DNA of 64,000 bases from contig JAHGAU010000028.1 in the NCBI GenBank assembly GCA_019925105.1, positions 744,001 to 808,000 of the forward strand, given 5' to 3'. Under the pieces are notes generated by a model. That model was not told the DNA's origin, ran no database searches, and worked only from the letters and a program-made list of their open reading frames with translations. The stretch comes from Niebla homalea. Its lineage: Eukaryota > Ascomycota > Lecanoromycetes > Lecanorales > Ramalinaceae. Positions 40,901-50,941 of the stretch are shown here, piece after piece (positions within the stretch are counted from its first letter, which is position 1; each line of letters opens with the position of its first letter). A program made the translations under genes and the position numbers.

Positions 40901-43792
40901 CGAGGAGATCCACGAGGGCGATCTGGACGGCAGTGCAGATGGGCTGGCTGTAGAGTGCGAGCCCGATCTGGGAGCCGTTGGGATCTCTGGTGATCTCGTC
41001 TTCGCAAAAGAGAAATGTTAGCGTATGAAGCTCAGCGGCATGCCAGGGTCGACAGGCAAGTCTTCACCTTTTAGGACAAATGGAGCCCCAAGGCTCGTCA
41101 ATTTAGCTCCCATCTTCTCGATGGAACTCCGGAAGATAGGGTACGAGGCCAGCAACTCGCGGCCCATCCCACACCACTGCGCTCCCTGCCCCGTGAACAC
41201 AAATCCAATCACCGGCTTCTTCGAGTTCTTGGAAAAGATTGTGTCGTTCCTCAACTTTTCAATCAGGTCGGAGCTCGACTTGGCCGAGATGGCCGCCTTC
41301 CAGAGGAAGTTCGACCGTTTCTCATCCAGCGTGTACGCGAGATCGTCCAGCAAACTGCTATCGGAATCCTCGAAGTGCTCTTCCAGATGGCTCGCGAGGA
41401 TTTTGGCGTACTTCTTCCCGGCTGCTTCGTCGACGGAGGAGAGGACAAAGAGCCGAGAACGCTCGTCCACAGGTTTAGGAGGGGAAGGGACAGCGCCGTC
41501 GAAATCAATTTTGGTCTCGGTGCTGGTGGGGGTGGTGTTGGCGGATCCATCCTTCAAACCCTCGCTGGAGCTGTTGGAGAGACCATCAAACGAGTCGGTG
41601 GAAGGGCTACCGTTGACTACGAAGGAGCCATTGAGGTGAGGTGCCTTGGAAAGTTCAGTGGCTCGTGGGAGGATTGATTTGGTCTTCCTGTGAGCAGCCT
41701 GGAGACCATGTGATGACATGTATCCTACAGTGTCCTCGAGGATGGCATGAGCATTCGAGCCGCCATAACCGAAGCTGTTGACGGAAGCTCGACGGGGACC
41801 CTCGACAAGCCACGGCTCCACGGCTGTCGTCACCTGGCGTTGTAAGTGTCAGTTTCGCATAAGGTAAGTGGTTGTAAGCTTCAGATATGGCTTGTATCTT
41901 ACCTTTAATTTCCACTCATCAAAAGGAATTCTAGGTAAAAGTGGAGTCAGCATTGCCAGTTACACTACTTCGCCCCCAAGGAAACATATGATCGAAAGTT
42001 GGAGCAACGCTTCTGGATTTTACCATGCCACGAGTAACGTGATGTCCTGGATTACTTCAAGCAATGCAAAGCCCCCCATAACATCGACGGAAAAAGGGAA
42101 AAAAACGGCCTCTGAGGTTCGCTCACCTAGGATTTCCATTCCGGAAATTCCGGTTTGGCAAAATCATTTGGTTCTCCAGCATGAGGACAGTCTTGATCAC
42201 GCCTGCGATACCACTTGCGCCTTCCAAATGACCCACGTTGGTCTTGATGGACCCGATCTTGAGGGGGTCTCCCACCGGTCGAGTCGGGCAAAACACTTTG
42301 GAGAGCGCGCCGGTCTCGAGTGGATCACCGGCCGGCGTCCCTGGATTTCACTGCCATGTCAGAGTCGATACATCGCAGTACAAAGTTTTTCAAATGCCGT
42401 GAGTGACGAACCTGTCCCGTGGGCCTCCACATAGCTAGTCTCCCTCGGGTTCAGCCCCGCGTCCTCGTAGGTCTTCCGGATCAACGCTTCCTGGGCCGTC
42501 GCACTCGGGAGCGTGATGCCGGACGTCTTACCGTCCTGATTCGACCCGGTACCTCGAATGACGGCGCGGATGGTGTCGCCGTCCTTCAGTGCATCGGCCA
42601 GGGGTTTGAGGATGATGCTACCGACGCCTTCGCCGCGGGCGTACCCGTTGGCACGATCGTCAAAGGTGTAGCAGCGACCGTCGGGGGACATGAATCTGTT
42701 TTGCTCCCCGAATCAGCCAGCACTCCTTGGTCAATAAAAAGCTTGCTGGAGATGAAGGAGTCACCTCATCATGCTCATGGCAATCATGATCTCGTGACTT
42801 AGAATCACATTCGCCCCGGCCACCACGGCGCGCTTCGCGTCCCCTGTCCGCAGACTCTGGCAGCCCAGGTGCAGCGACACCAGACTGGCCGAGCACGCGG
42901 TGTCGATCGTCACACTAGGGCCGTGCAGATCGAAGAAGTAGGAGAGCCGGTTGGCAAGGGTGGCGCGCGAGTGGCCGCTGTTGGTGCACTGATACATGGG
43001 GACAGTGTCCGGGTCGCGGAGGAGCATGTCGGTGTAGTCGCCGCAGAAGGAGCCGACGAAGACGGACGTCTGGGTTCCCAAAAAGTCATCCAGGGGGGTA
43101 CCGGCTGGTTTGTGGCGTGTCTGTGTCAGTGACACGGCTTTTGGGGTGGAGGGATGGGGAAGATTCGTGTGAGCCAGCCAACATACAATTTTCGAGAGCT
43201 TCGTAAGTACATTCCAGTAGCAGTCGTTGCTGCGGGTCCAGTGCCTGCACGGTTTCACAAATAAGTATTGGGATGGGAGAGACGCTTTCGATTCGGGTGC
43301 AGATGAGAGGAAAACACCACCCACAGCAACCTCTGTACTGGTCATCCCGAAGAACGGCGCATCGAACCGGGAAAGGTCATCCGTCATGAAATGCCCCGCC
43401 TCAACATTATGCTGTGCAAAAAACAATCACAATCGTCAGTTCTCAATTCCATCCATCCCGCGCCTCCTCCTCCGCCAAGGACAACTAAGGTAGGTATTCA
43501 CCGTTCCATTCCTGGCCGAGTTCGGGTGGTAAAAAGCCTCGTTGTTCCATCTGCCGGGAGGGATCTCGGTGCGTCCCTCCCGTGCCTCGGCGACCATCTT
43601 CCACAGCTTCTCGATGCTGGTCGCGTCGCCGGGGCCGCGGAAGCCCATGCCCACGATGGCGATGGGCATCGATTTATCCCCCTCGATCGTGGGTGGGCCG
43701 TCGCTGCTGCTGCTCCTGCTGGTAGGAGGGGGAGGTGCCGGGGATGATGGCGTGGGCCCGGCATGGCCGTTCAGGTTCAGGTAGGGAGCCAT
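34985..43792 (-). CDS. Highly reducing iterative type I polyketide synthase
   Basis: Eleven exons on the minus strand: 43792-43502, 43411-43325, 43244-43187, 43104-42765, 42695-42412, 42340-42127, 41930-41903 (28 nt), 41833-41068, 40999-36264, 36207-35887, 35830-34985; about 2656 aa. Order is KS-AT-DH-cMeT-ER-KR-ACP. KS: active Cys in TACSASL near residue 216, [30 protein letters not shown] near 736. [17 protein letters not shown] near 1071. cMeT: motif I reads [10 protein letters not shown] near 1554 instead of the usual EIGAGTGGAT, so methylation may be lost. [14 protein letters not shown] near 1983 and ATGGLGQA near 2080. [11 protein letters not shown] near 2289 and Tyr near 2430. ACP: GIDSL near 2604. 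No release domain is present, which fits the adjacent hydrolase. It should make a reduced, unsaturated acyl chain from malonyl-CoA in the cytosol. Confidence 0.96.
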
Positions 43793-44360
43793 TGATGGAG
43801 GAAGGCGGCGGCCTCGTGAGTCCTGAGGGTTGAAAGAGAGAGGGGGGGAAGGGGGCAAGCTTAGCAGCTTGTCGCGAAGAAAGCCTCAGGTGATCATGGC
43901 TTTTGGGTGTATAACGAAGGTGAGCGCTGAGGATAGCTGTATGGTCAAGCTTGATTCGATGGTTTTTTTTTTTGGTCTTGTTTTTTTGTACCAGAACTGA
44001 TCTGGAAAATTTTATGATATGTCACAGCTGAACAGGACAGGAGTATGCAGCGAACGACTTACACAAAGAACGCTAACCGTAGGAAGAAGATACACATCGG
44101 TCTCTTTTGGTTCGGTGACGGTACATTTCGGCAAGTCAGGTAATCATATCGCCTTTCTCATGTGCCAGACCCTCTTCGACTCTCGGCAACATGGCCACAC
44201 AGAACGCCTGATCTTGCGCGGACTGCTGGCTCCTTAATCGGTTCATCCCAGTGAAGCCGCAGATGTTAGTCACAATCGCTTGTTTTTCCGAACACTCTCG
44301 CGAGCCTTATTGGTCAAGGATCTAGTTGTGCAAGTCTAACGCAGAAAAATTCCAATTCAA
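43793..44360. promoter_or_regulatory. PKS upstream region
   Basis: 570 bases between the PKS start and the stop of the hydrolase gene, same strand. It contains a T-run (about 43964-43976) and the presumptive PKS promoter. No gene seen. Confidence 0.5.
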
Positions 44361-45148
44361 TCACGAAAGGAACGAAGCCCGGGCATCCAGCTCCTTCACC
44401 GCCTTGGCCATCGCGCCCAGGAATTTCCTATCTCCTGGAATCTCATGGCCCCGATCATGCACAACCAGACTCGCCGATCGCGCATCACACAATTTATATA
44501 GCCTCAGCGAGTGATGATAGATGAAATCGCTCTTCCCCACCACATGCACCGTCGGCACGTTAATGTTCATCCCCACCGTATCATCGAAATGTAATTGCTC
44601 CTCATCGTCCATCTGGAAGGGCGGGAGCGCGTTCATGAACACGGCGCAGCGAAAGGGCGCATGGCCGTAAGGGTGCTGCTTCGCATAATGGGCGAGGAAA
44701 CCGGCGGCCAGGGTGCCTCCTTGGGAGAAGCCGAGGACGCCGTCGAAGGGCCCTTCCTCCTCGATGGTCTCGGAGAGGAGCTCGTAGGCTTCGTGGATGG
44801 ATCGCTCGTCCTCGTGGACGGTACGGGGCCATTTGTAGAAGCTCAGGTAAGGTCCTTCGTAGAAGCCGTCGATCCCTGGGCCGGGAGGGGAGTCGACTTC
44901 GCCCTCGACATGATGGAAAGAGGCTGTGTTGTCCTTTTGGAGTTCGCGGGCTAGTGGGCCTGTTGGATGGTACGTTTAGAAACTCGCTCCCTTCCAGTGT
45001 GGTGTCATCAATTGAATACCTAGTTGATGTTTCAAGATCTGTCGTTTGTATACGTAAGTCTATCTTTGATTGGATGTACCTGGTGATGCTAGCCTACCTC
45101 AGCGTTGGTCCCACAGCCGTGCAGGCAGAGAAACCGAAGGCTAGGCAT
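44361..45148 (-). CDS. FSH1/LovG-type serine hydrolase (PKS off-loading thioesterase)
   Basis: Three exons on the minus strand, 45148-45098, 45038-45020 (19 nt) and 44959-44361, give 222 aa. The micro-exon restores the family N-terminus FLCLHGCGTNAEILKHQLGP. The nucleophile elbow is GFSQGG, the Asp lies in GKSDF and the His in DRGHEIP, a complete Ser-Asp-His triad. The length is normal for fungal FSH proteins (200-280 aa). In lovastatin and many HR-PKS pathways this family releases the chain from the ACP; maleidride clusters also carry a hydrolase. Its place directly downstream of the PKS on the same strand supports that role. The C-terminus (ASFLS) is not a PTS1 signal. Confidence 0.92.
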
Positions 45149-45390
45149 TGTAGTCCAGGAGAGGCGGTGGAGCTTGTGCAGACGTGCGTCTCGGTGGCTT
45201 ACGTGTCGCCTGCCCGTTTTCCGTGGGTTTGATACTCGATGGTGAAGAGAGGGGGACCTTAATATACCTATTGTTCGGGTACTTTTTCTGCTAACCCGTG
45301 GCCATACAGATACTCCCGGCTTATTGGTATTTGTCAACCGATTCTAAGGAGCCCAGCAATCAACGATTGGTTCACAGATAGTACCTATTC

Positions 45391-46286
45391 CTATAGCTTT
45401 GCACACGTGTCCACGTTCCTGAGACTGCCCACACCAAGGACCCGATCCAAGTCGGCAGCAACTTCAGCCTCAGAATATTCAGTGTTCCACCCGTGCGTCT
45501 CTTGTACCTCTGCGGGCAATCGTCATTACTAGAAACGTTCAGGATTTCAAGGGAGCAAGCGGTACTTACTTGCCCGGATATTGCGCACCCGCCAGAGTGC
45601 CTGCTTCGACTTCTGCACAAAGCCTGGATTTCTAGCGGCGATGACTGCCGCCAAATTGAGTCCCTGCTTGAATGCCTCGTCATCACTCTCCAACACGTTA
45701 CTCAAGAGGCCAACATTCAGAGCCTCGCGGGCGCTGAATTCCCTTCCGCTGAGGGTGATGTCGAAGATCCAGCTACTGTTGCCAACAAGCTTGGGCAGCA
45801 GGCGGAGGAAGATAGGGTCGGTTGCCTCGGAATCCCCGATAGCGAATGACGCGCTCGCCGCGGAAAGGCGTATGTCGCAGGCGCACACTAACCCTATAGG
45901 CAAGGTGGAATGGGAGCCCAAGGTCACACAAATTACGGCTGGGAGCGCCGTCAATCTCATCAGCTCATCACAGCAGCGCACCCAAGCCAAGTGGGTTGCG
46001 AGTGGGGAGGTGACATGTCCAGTGGGTGCTTACGCTTCACACATTGTAATATGGTAGCAATGCACTCTTGCATGCCGCTACGGCACATGCCTGCCCTTTC
46101 TCCAGCTCCAGAGAGGATAATGACATGGACATCAGAGTCATTCGACAGTTTCTGGAACGTAAGTTGGAGTTCCCGGCATCGACGCAAGCTGGAAGTCTGG
46201 TTTGAGGCTAGAAAAGAAAGGTTCACATGAGCCACGTGAGGTTTTGCAAGTCGGGCCTGCAAATGTGTCTCTGGGCGAGGGTCCAT
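45391..46286 (-). CDS. Enoyl-CoA hydratase / dienoyl-CoA isomerase-like protein with PTS1, diverged active site
   Basis: Model on the minus strand: exons 46286-46041, 45963-45570 and 45509-45391, 252 aa, frame-consistent; the first junction is the least certain. Crotonase-fold landmarks are VIILSGAGERAG, LTALPAVICVTLGS, ACDIRLSAASASFAI and LPKLVGN followed by GREFSAREALNVGLLSN, closest to the delta3,5-delta2,4-dienoyl-CoA isomerase group. The usual FxAGxDL oxyanion/CoA segment is replaced by MCRSGMQEC. The KEVDIGLAAD-type acidic segment is replaced by GDSEATDP and is about three residues shorter. The protein ends in AKL, a canonical PTS1, so peroxisomal location is predicted. Related PTS1 proteins act in the peroxisomal biosynthesis of Alternaria epoxy-decatrienoate (AKT3 type). 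It shares a divergent promoter with the alkylcitrate synthase gene. Confidence 0.8.
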
Positions 46287-47000
46287 TCCCGTGATTTCCG
46301 TGATGAAGTGTAGGTAGGAGCGATATAATCAACGGCTTTTTGGTATAGGAGGAAGCAATAAGTCTTCTTGTTGCTGAATACCACGTCTCGAATAGCCTCC
46401 TCCCAAAGCATTGGGGATACAATCAACAGGCTCTTGGCACGCTACTTGGTAATATTGAAGTAAGTTCGTTGTATGATCATTGATACCGTCTGCCTTTCGA
46501 ACGATGCTAAACCATGCCGGGTGTGGGTCTCGACTCAAGTGTGCCTTGAGATAAGGTCTCCAAGGTTTGGTTCTGTATGCATTTCGGTGCCTTCTCGAAA
46601 GAGCGATGTAAGCGTCAAGAAGTTCCTCCTCGGTCTTTAAAAGCAGGGGCTCCCGCGAAAAATATTTCGGAAAGGCAAGCGAGCATTACTAACATGCTGC
46701 ATAAGTTGCCGAGATGTTGCTTATTCACCGAAATCCGAAACCCTTTGGCTGGGCGAAGAGCTACACCGGTGTACTTTCCATATTCCATGACAATAGTCCC
46801 GATGGAATGTAGACGAGCGGCAGTCTTGGAGTAATGAAGCATGGTGACTTCAGGGTTTGGTCCATCGTTCCGGGACCAAGTGCCTTGATGCCTCGCTTGC
46901 CTGATTTTCACTTTAGGCTCAAGCACCCTTCTTGTTCCCCTTGGAAAATGAATCTCGAGTCTTCGCAGGGAATCGAATCCAAGGTTCATCATATTGATCA
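46287..47000. promoter_or_regulatory. Divergent promoter of the isomerase-like and alkylcitrate synthase genes
   Basis: 714 bases between the start codons of two genes whose products both carry PTS1 signals, suggesting joint control. No specific motif identified. Confidence 0.5.
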
Positions 47001-48599
47001 ATGTCCTCAGGCAAGCTCTTCGTCAAGGACTCGCGCACAGCGCACGAGTACGAGATCCCCATCGATCGCAATGGCGTCCGCGCCACCGCCTTCAAGCAAA
47101 TCAAAGCTCCCGGTACAAGCACCAACAGAGCCGACAAGGTTGCCAACGGCTTGCGAGTGTTCGATTCGGGCCTTCAAAATACTGCCGTCGTGGATACATC
47201 AATCAGTTTTGCGTAAGGGCATCTTTTCTGCATTGTGCAAAACGTCCTGACCTGAACAGAGAAATCGGCGAATGTAAAGTGACGGCGATCGTGGTGAATT
47301 GTTCTATCGCTGCTACAACCTGAAGCAATTATGGAACTGCGATTTTGAAGCGATGCTTCACCTAATGGTCTGGAACGAGTATCCCACTGGGCTGCAGATT
47401 GAATCGCTCCGCCGTAACTTAGCTACGAGGATGATGAAGGTCCCTAAAAGCGTGGCTGAAGCTGTGCATTCATTCCCGTGAGTCCAAGAGACTGGCGGCG
47501 AAGGCGCAATGAACGCTGAAAGCTCGGTAGAAGATCAAGCCCGCCCATGCCAATGGTCTTGGCCGGTCTCTCGTCGTACCTGGGGAGTGATCCAGACTCG
47601 ATCCCGGCTTTCAATGGTGGGAACATCTATCATGGAAATGCAAAGCTTGTCGATGAGGGTATCGTTAGAACGGTAGCGGCCTATGCAGTGGTGTGCGGAC
47701 TGGCTGCCAGCTACAGGAAAGGTATTAACTACACACCTGCATCAGCATCGAACACCTACTATGAAAACCTCTTTACCATGATGGGCGTTGTCGATGCTTC
47801 GAGCGGAATACCGGACCCGAGAAGCCTCTCTTGTTTCAGACGCTTTGCCGTCTTGAACGCGGATCACGGTATGACGCTATCCACCTTCGTTCTGCTTGCC
47901 ACTGCCTCTGCACTCGCCGACCCGATTTCTTGTCTCATCAGCTCGCTATCAGCTGCCTACGGTCCACTTCATTTTGGTGCTCCAGAGGCCGCCTGCAGAA
48001 CTCTCGAAAAGATAGGTGGTGCCGAAAATGTGCCTTCCTTCATCGAGGAGGTGAAGAGGGGCCAGCGCCGTCTTTTCGGATTCGGCCATCGAACATACAA
48101 AGTGGTGGACCCTCGGCTGGGACCGATCAAAGAAATCCTGGCAGAGCTCGATGCTGCGGCAAATCCACTCCTAAAGGTCGCGCAAGAGATTGAGAGGGTC
48201 GCTTCCGCAGATGAATACTTCAAAACGAGGCACCTCAATGCGAACGCGGATTTTTATGGTCATTTCGTCTTCACCAGCATGTAAGGCTTCCTCTGTTGTT
48301 TAGACCTCACACCACGAGATTGCGACAGTCCCTTCTCAAAGGAAGAAGCTGATGGTGCGGCTGTTTCTCCAGTGGCTTTGAACCGGAATTCATTCCTTTG
48401 GTGATGCTTGCACAGCGCCTTGTTGGCCTTATGGCGCATTGGCGTGAATCCATGTGTAAGTCATTTGTTGATCAGAAACGAGAACTTCAGAGTTCTATCA
48501 CTTACTTGATGCACAGCACGGGATATCAAGCTGTATCGCCCGTCCCACATCTACACTGGATCCGTAACATCGAACACAAAAACCACATCCAAGCTGTAG
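47001..48599 (+). CDS. Citrate-synthase family protein, alkylcitrate synthase type, with PTS1
   Basis: Five exons, 47001-47212, 47280-47477, 47531-48280, 48373-48455 and 48517-48599, give 441 aa; introns are 53-92 nt. It opens MSSGKLFVKDSRTAHEYEIP, has DGDRGELFYRCYNLKQLW, SSPPMPMVLAGLSSYLGSD, LNADHGMTLSTFV, YGPLHFGAPEAA (His of the citrate-synthase GPLHGGA motif), FGFGHRTYKVVDPR and NADFYGHFVFTSIGFEPEFIP, so the catalytic core looks complete. The last residues are TSKL, an exact PTS1 peroxisomal signal. Alkylcitrate synthases condense a polyketide- or fatty-acid-derived acyl-CoA with oxaloacetate in maleidride, squalestatin and related pathways. The neighbouring PrpD-like gene on the same strand supplies the next step. 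A primary-metabolism methylcitrate synthase is less likely, because that enzyme is mitochondrial and this N-terminus shows no presequence. Confidence 0.93.
48591..48599 (+). other. PTS1-encoding 3' end (SKL + stop) of the alkylcitrate synthase
   Basis: The codons before TAG at 48597-48599 spell Ser-Lys-Leu on the spliced frame of exon 5. Exon 5 is fixed by matching the family sequence DIKLYRPSHIYTG after the last intron. Confidence 0.85.
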
Positions 48600-48938
48600 A
48601 GTGTGTGTACTCTCGGGAAAAGATTGTGATTCATGAATTGTATAGTAGCAGGATCTCTCTCTCAGATGGTGCAAGTGCAACTCCATTCGTAGGATAGGCA
48701 GCGGGGAAATGAATCCTGAGTCGATATATGCCCTCCCAACTGAATTATGTCACACATGATCATGTAGCGTAGCGTGGTATATTATAAAGCCACCGAAGGG
48801 TGTCTTACGTAGCTGACTTGGAGCCCGGGTATCGTAAGAGCTCTCCAACAGTCCGCCACGATTCATATAACACTGACAGGCCTACCAACTTGACAATCGC
48901 GACTGTCCGCTCACACTGGTCAAAACAAGGAATATACA
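48600..48938. promoter_or_regulatory. Short spacer carrying the MmgE/PrpD gene promoter
   Basis: 339 bases between two same-strand genes; no other feature seen. Confidence 0.5.
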
Positions 48939-50467
48939 ATGACCCCCCAACCTTTCGATAAAGTCACGGTCGACATCAAAGATTATGTATATCATTACGA
49001 GGTCAAAAGCGTCAAAGCATGGCAGCAGGCTCGTGTCGCACTTCTCGATGCCTTGGGTTGTGCGGTGGAGACGGTAGCACAGAGTGCCGAGTGTCGTCGC
49101 CTCTTTGGACCGTTCGTCCCAGGCACCGCCACTCCAGCTGGCTTCAGACTGCCCGGAACATCGATCCAGCTGGACCCTGTAAAGGGCGCTTTTGACTTGG
49201 GAACTGCGATACGGTTTCTTGACCATAACGATGCGATCGCCGGAGCGGATTGGGGCCATCCGTCAGGTCCGTTCAGCCGCTCACTCTCTGTCAAATAAAG
49301 TTGTGGCTCACTGACTTGACGACAGATAACATTGGGTCCATCTTGCCGGTGATGGATTGGCTCAGTCGTTCTTCGGCGAGTGGGAGTCTTACTCATCAAG
49401 GACCACCATTGACAATCAACACTCTACTGATCGCCATTGTCAAGGCTTATGAGATCCAGGGCTGTTTCCTGCTGCGAAATGCCTTCAATGCGCGGGGACT
49501 CGATCACGTCATTCTGGTCAAGCTCGCCTCAACGGCTGTTGTCTCTTGGCTTCTCGGTCTATCAGAGGAGCAGGCCATGGCTGCCATCTCCCATGTCTGG
49601 ATGGATGGGCATCCTCTCCGCGTCTATCGCTCTGGCGCGAATACGATTCCGAGGAAAGGCTGGGCGGCAGGCGACGCGTGTATGAGGGCCGTGCACCTCG
49701 CATTGATGGTGCGATCTGGCCAACTCGGCTCACCCACCGCCTTGACGATGCCAAGATGGGGATTCTATGCCACCATGTGGGGTGGGAAGGAGTTTGAATT
49801 CTTGAGGCCTATGGGGTCGTGGGCAATAGAGAACATCTTTTTCAAGGTCATGCCTGTCGAAGGGCACGGAATATCGGCTGTTGAAGCTGCGCTTGTTCTG
49901 GGGGATAGGATCCGAGCACAAGGCTTACATCCTGGCGAGGATATCACCAAGATTGCGATCCGAACCAATGCTGCCGCTCATCTGATAATCAACAAGAAAG
50001 GTACACTCACCAATGCTGCCGATCGCGATCACTGTATGCAATACGTGGTCGCCCTTGCTCTGCTGAAAGGCAGCGTCCCGGAGACACAGGATTTCCAGGA
50101 TACAAGTGTCTGGGCAAAGAACCTCACACTGGAGGCCTTGAGGGAGAAGATTGACATTCGAGAAGACCAGGATCTGACGCGCGACTACCTGGACGTAGAG
50201 AAGAAAAGTATTTCGGCAGGAGTCACCATTGAATTAGCAAAAGGGAACATCCTCGAAGAAGTCCTGATTGAATTTCCTGTTGGGCACGTCAATAGTGACA
50301 AGACTGCTGAAAGAGTGCAGGAAAAGTTTCTCAACAGCATGAGAATGATGTTCTCTTCAGAAGAGACACGTGCAATTGCTGACATCGTCGATGAGAAGAG
50401 CAATTGTGATGTCCATGAACTGGTAGATTCGTTTGTACGAAATACATACGGAGAAATGAAGTTGTGA
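48939..50467 (+). CDS. MmgE/PrpD family protein, alkylcitrate dehydratase type
   Basis: Two exons, 48939-49266 and 49326-50467, give 489 aa; the 59-nt intron restores WGHPSDNIGSILPVMD, the conserved junction of fungal 2-methylcitrate dehydratases. Other landmarks are FDLGTAIRFLDHNDAIAGADWGHPS (Asp/His-rich active-site loop), RSGANTIPRKGWAAGDA, and AIRTNAAAHLIINKKG. The full-length N- and C-terminal domains are present, and the size matches the family (480-500 aa). In maleidride pathways this enzyme dehydrates the alkylcitrate to the maleic acid/anhydride monomer. It lies directly downstream of the alkylcitrate synthase. It ends in MKL, which is not a standard PTS1, so the location is unclear. 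Confidence 0.93.
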
Positions 50468-50941
50468 ATCAAGTGTCAAACTATAGCTGCTGGTCGACAT
50501 AGAGCGAGCGGCAGAAGATGCCTAATCCATATAAGCTACCAGCTTTTAATTTGTGGAATCAGATCAGGACTTTGGCGAGCTTCTGAGCACTCCGATACTT
50601 GAGACGCGTCTATGGTTCAAATGTGTCGAAGAGGATATCCGAAAGATGAAAAGGAAAACAAAAACAAACAAGACCGAGCGCGGAACTTTTCGGTACACGT
50701 GACTCTAGCGAGTTCAATCAGGACCGTCGGAACGATTTAATGCTTTACGAATACTTGAAAATTACAACGTCTTCTCATAATATCAAATTTCGTTGGCACA
50801 TCTCAGGAGGGTCAATTCAAGCCGTCTCGTCGTGTTATCGGGCCTGCCGAAAAAAACGTCAGAGGGGCATTGATCAGTCCAAGCGCCTGCGGAAGGTGTG
50901 AATGTCTCCTGCGAATTCTGGATATAGTGTTCGTGATCGCT
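50468..50941. other. Convergent intergenic region, no gene seen
   Basis: 470 bases between the PrpD-like gene and the pseudogene; AT-rich, no features recognised. Confidence 0.6.

Noticed and set aside
49267..49325. Apparent break between two frames of the PrpD-like gene
   Set aside because: A 59-nt GT-AG intron in phase 1 restores the conserved WGHPSDN junction; the gene is intact.
50460..50467. MKL at the C-terminus of the PrpD-like protein as a third PTS1
   Set aside because: Met at position -3 is outside the usual S/A/C set, so no peroxisomal claim is made.
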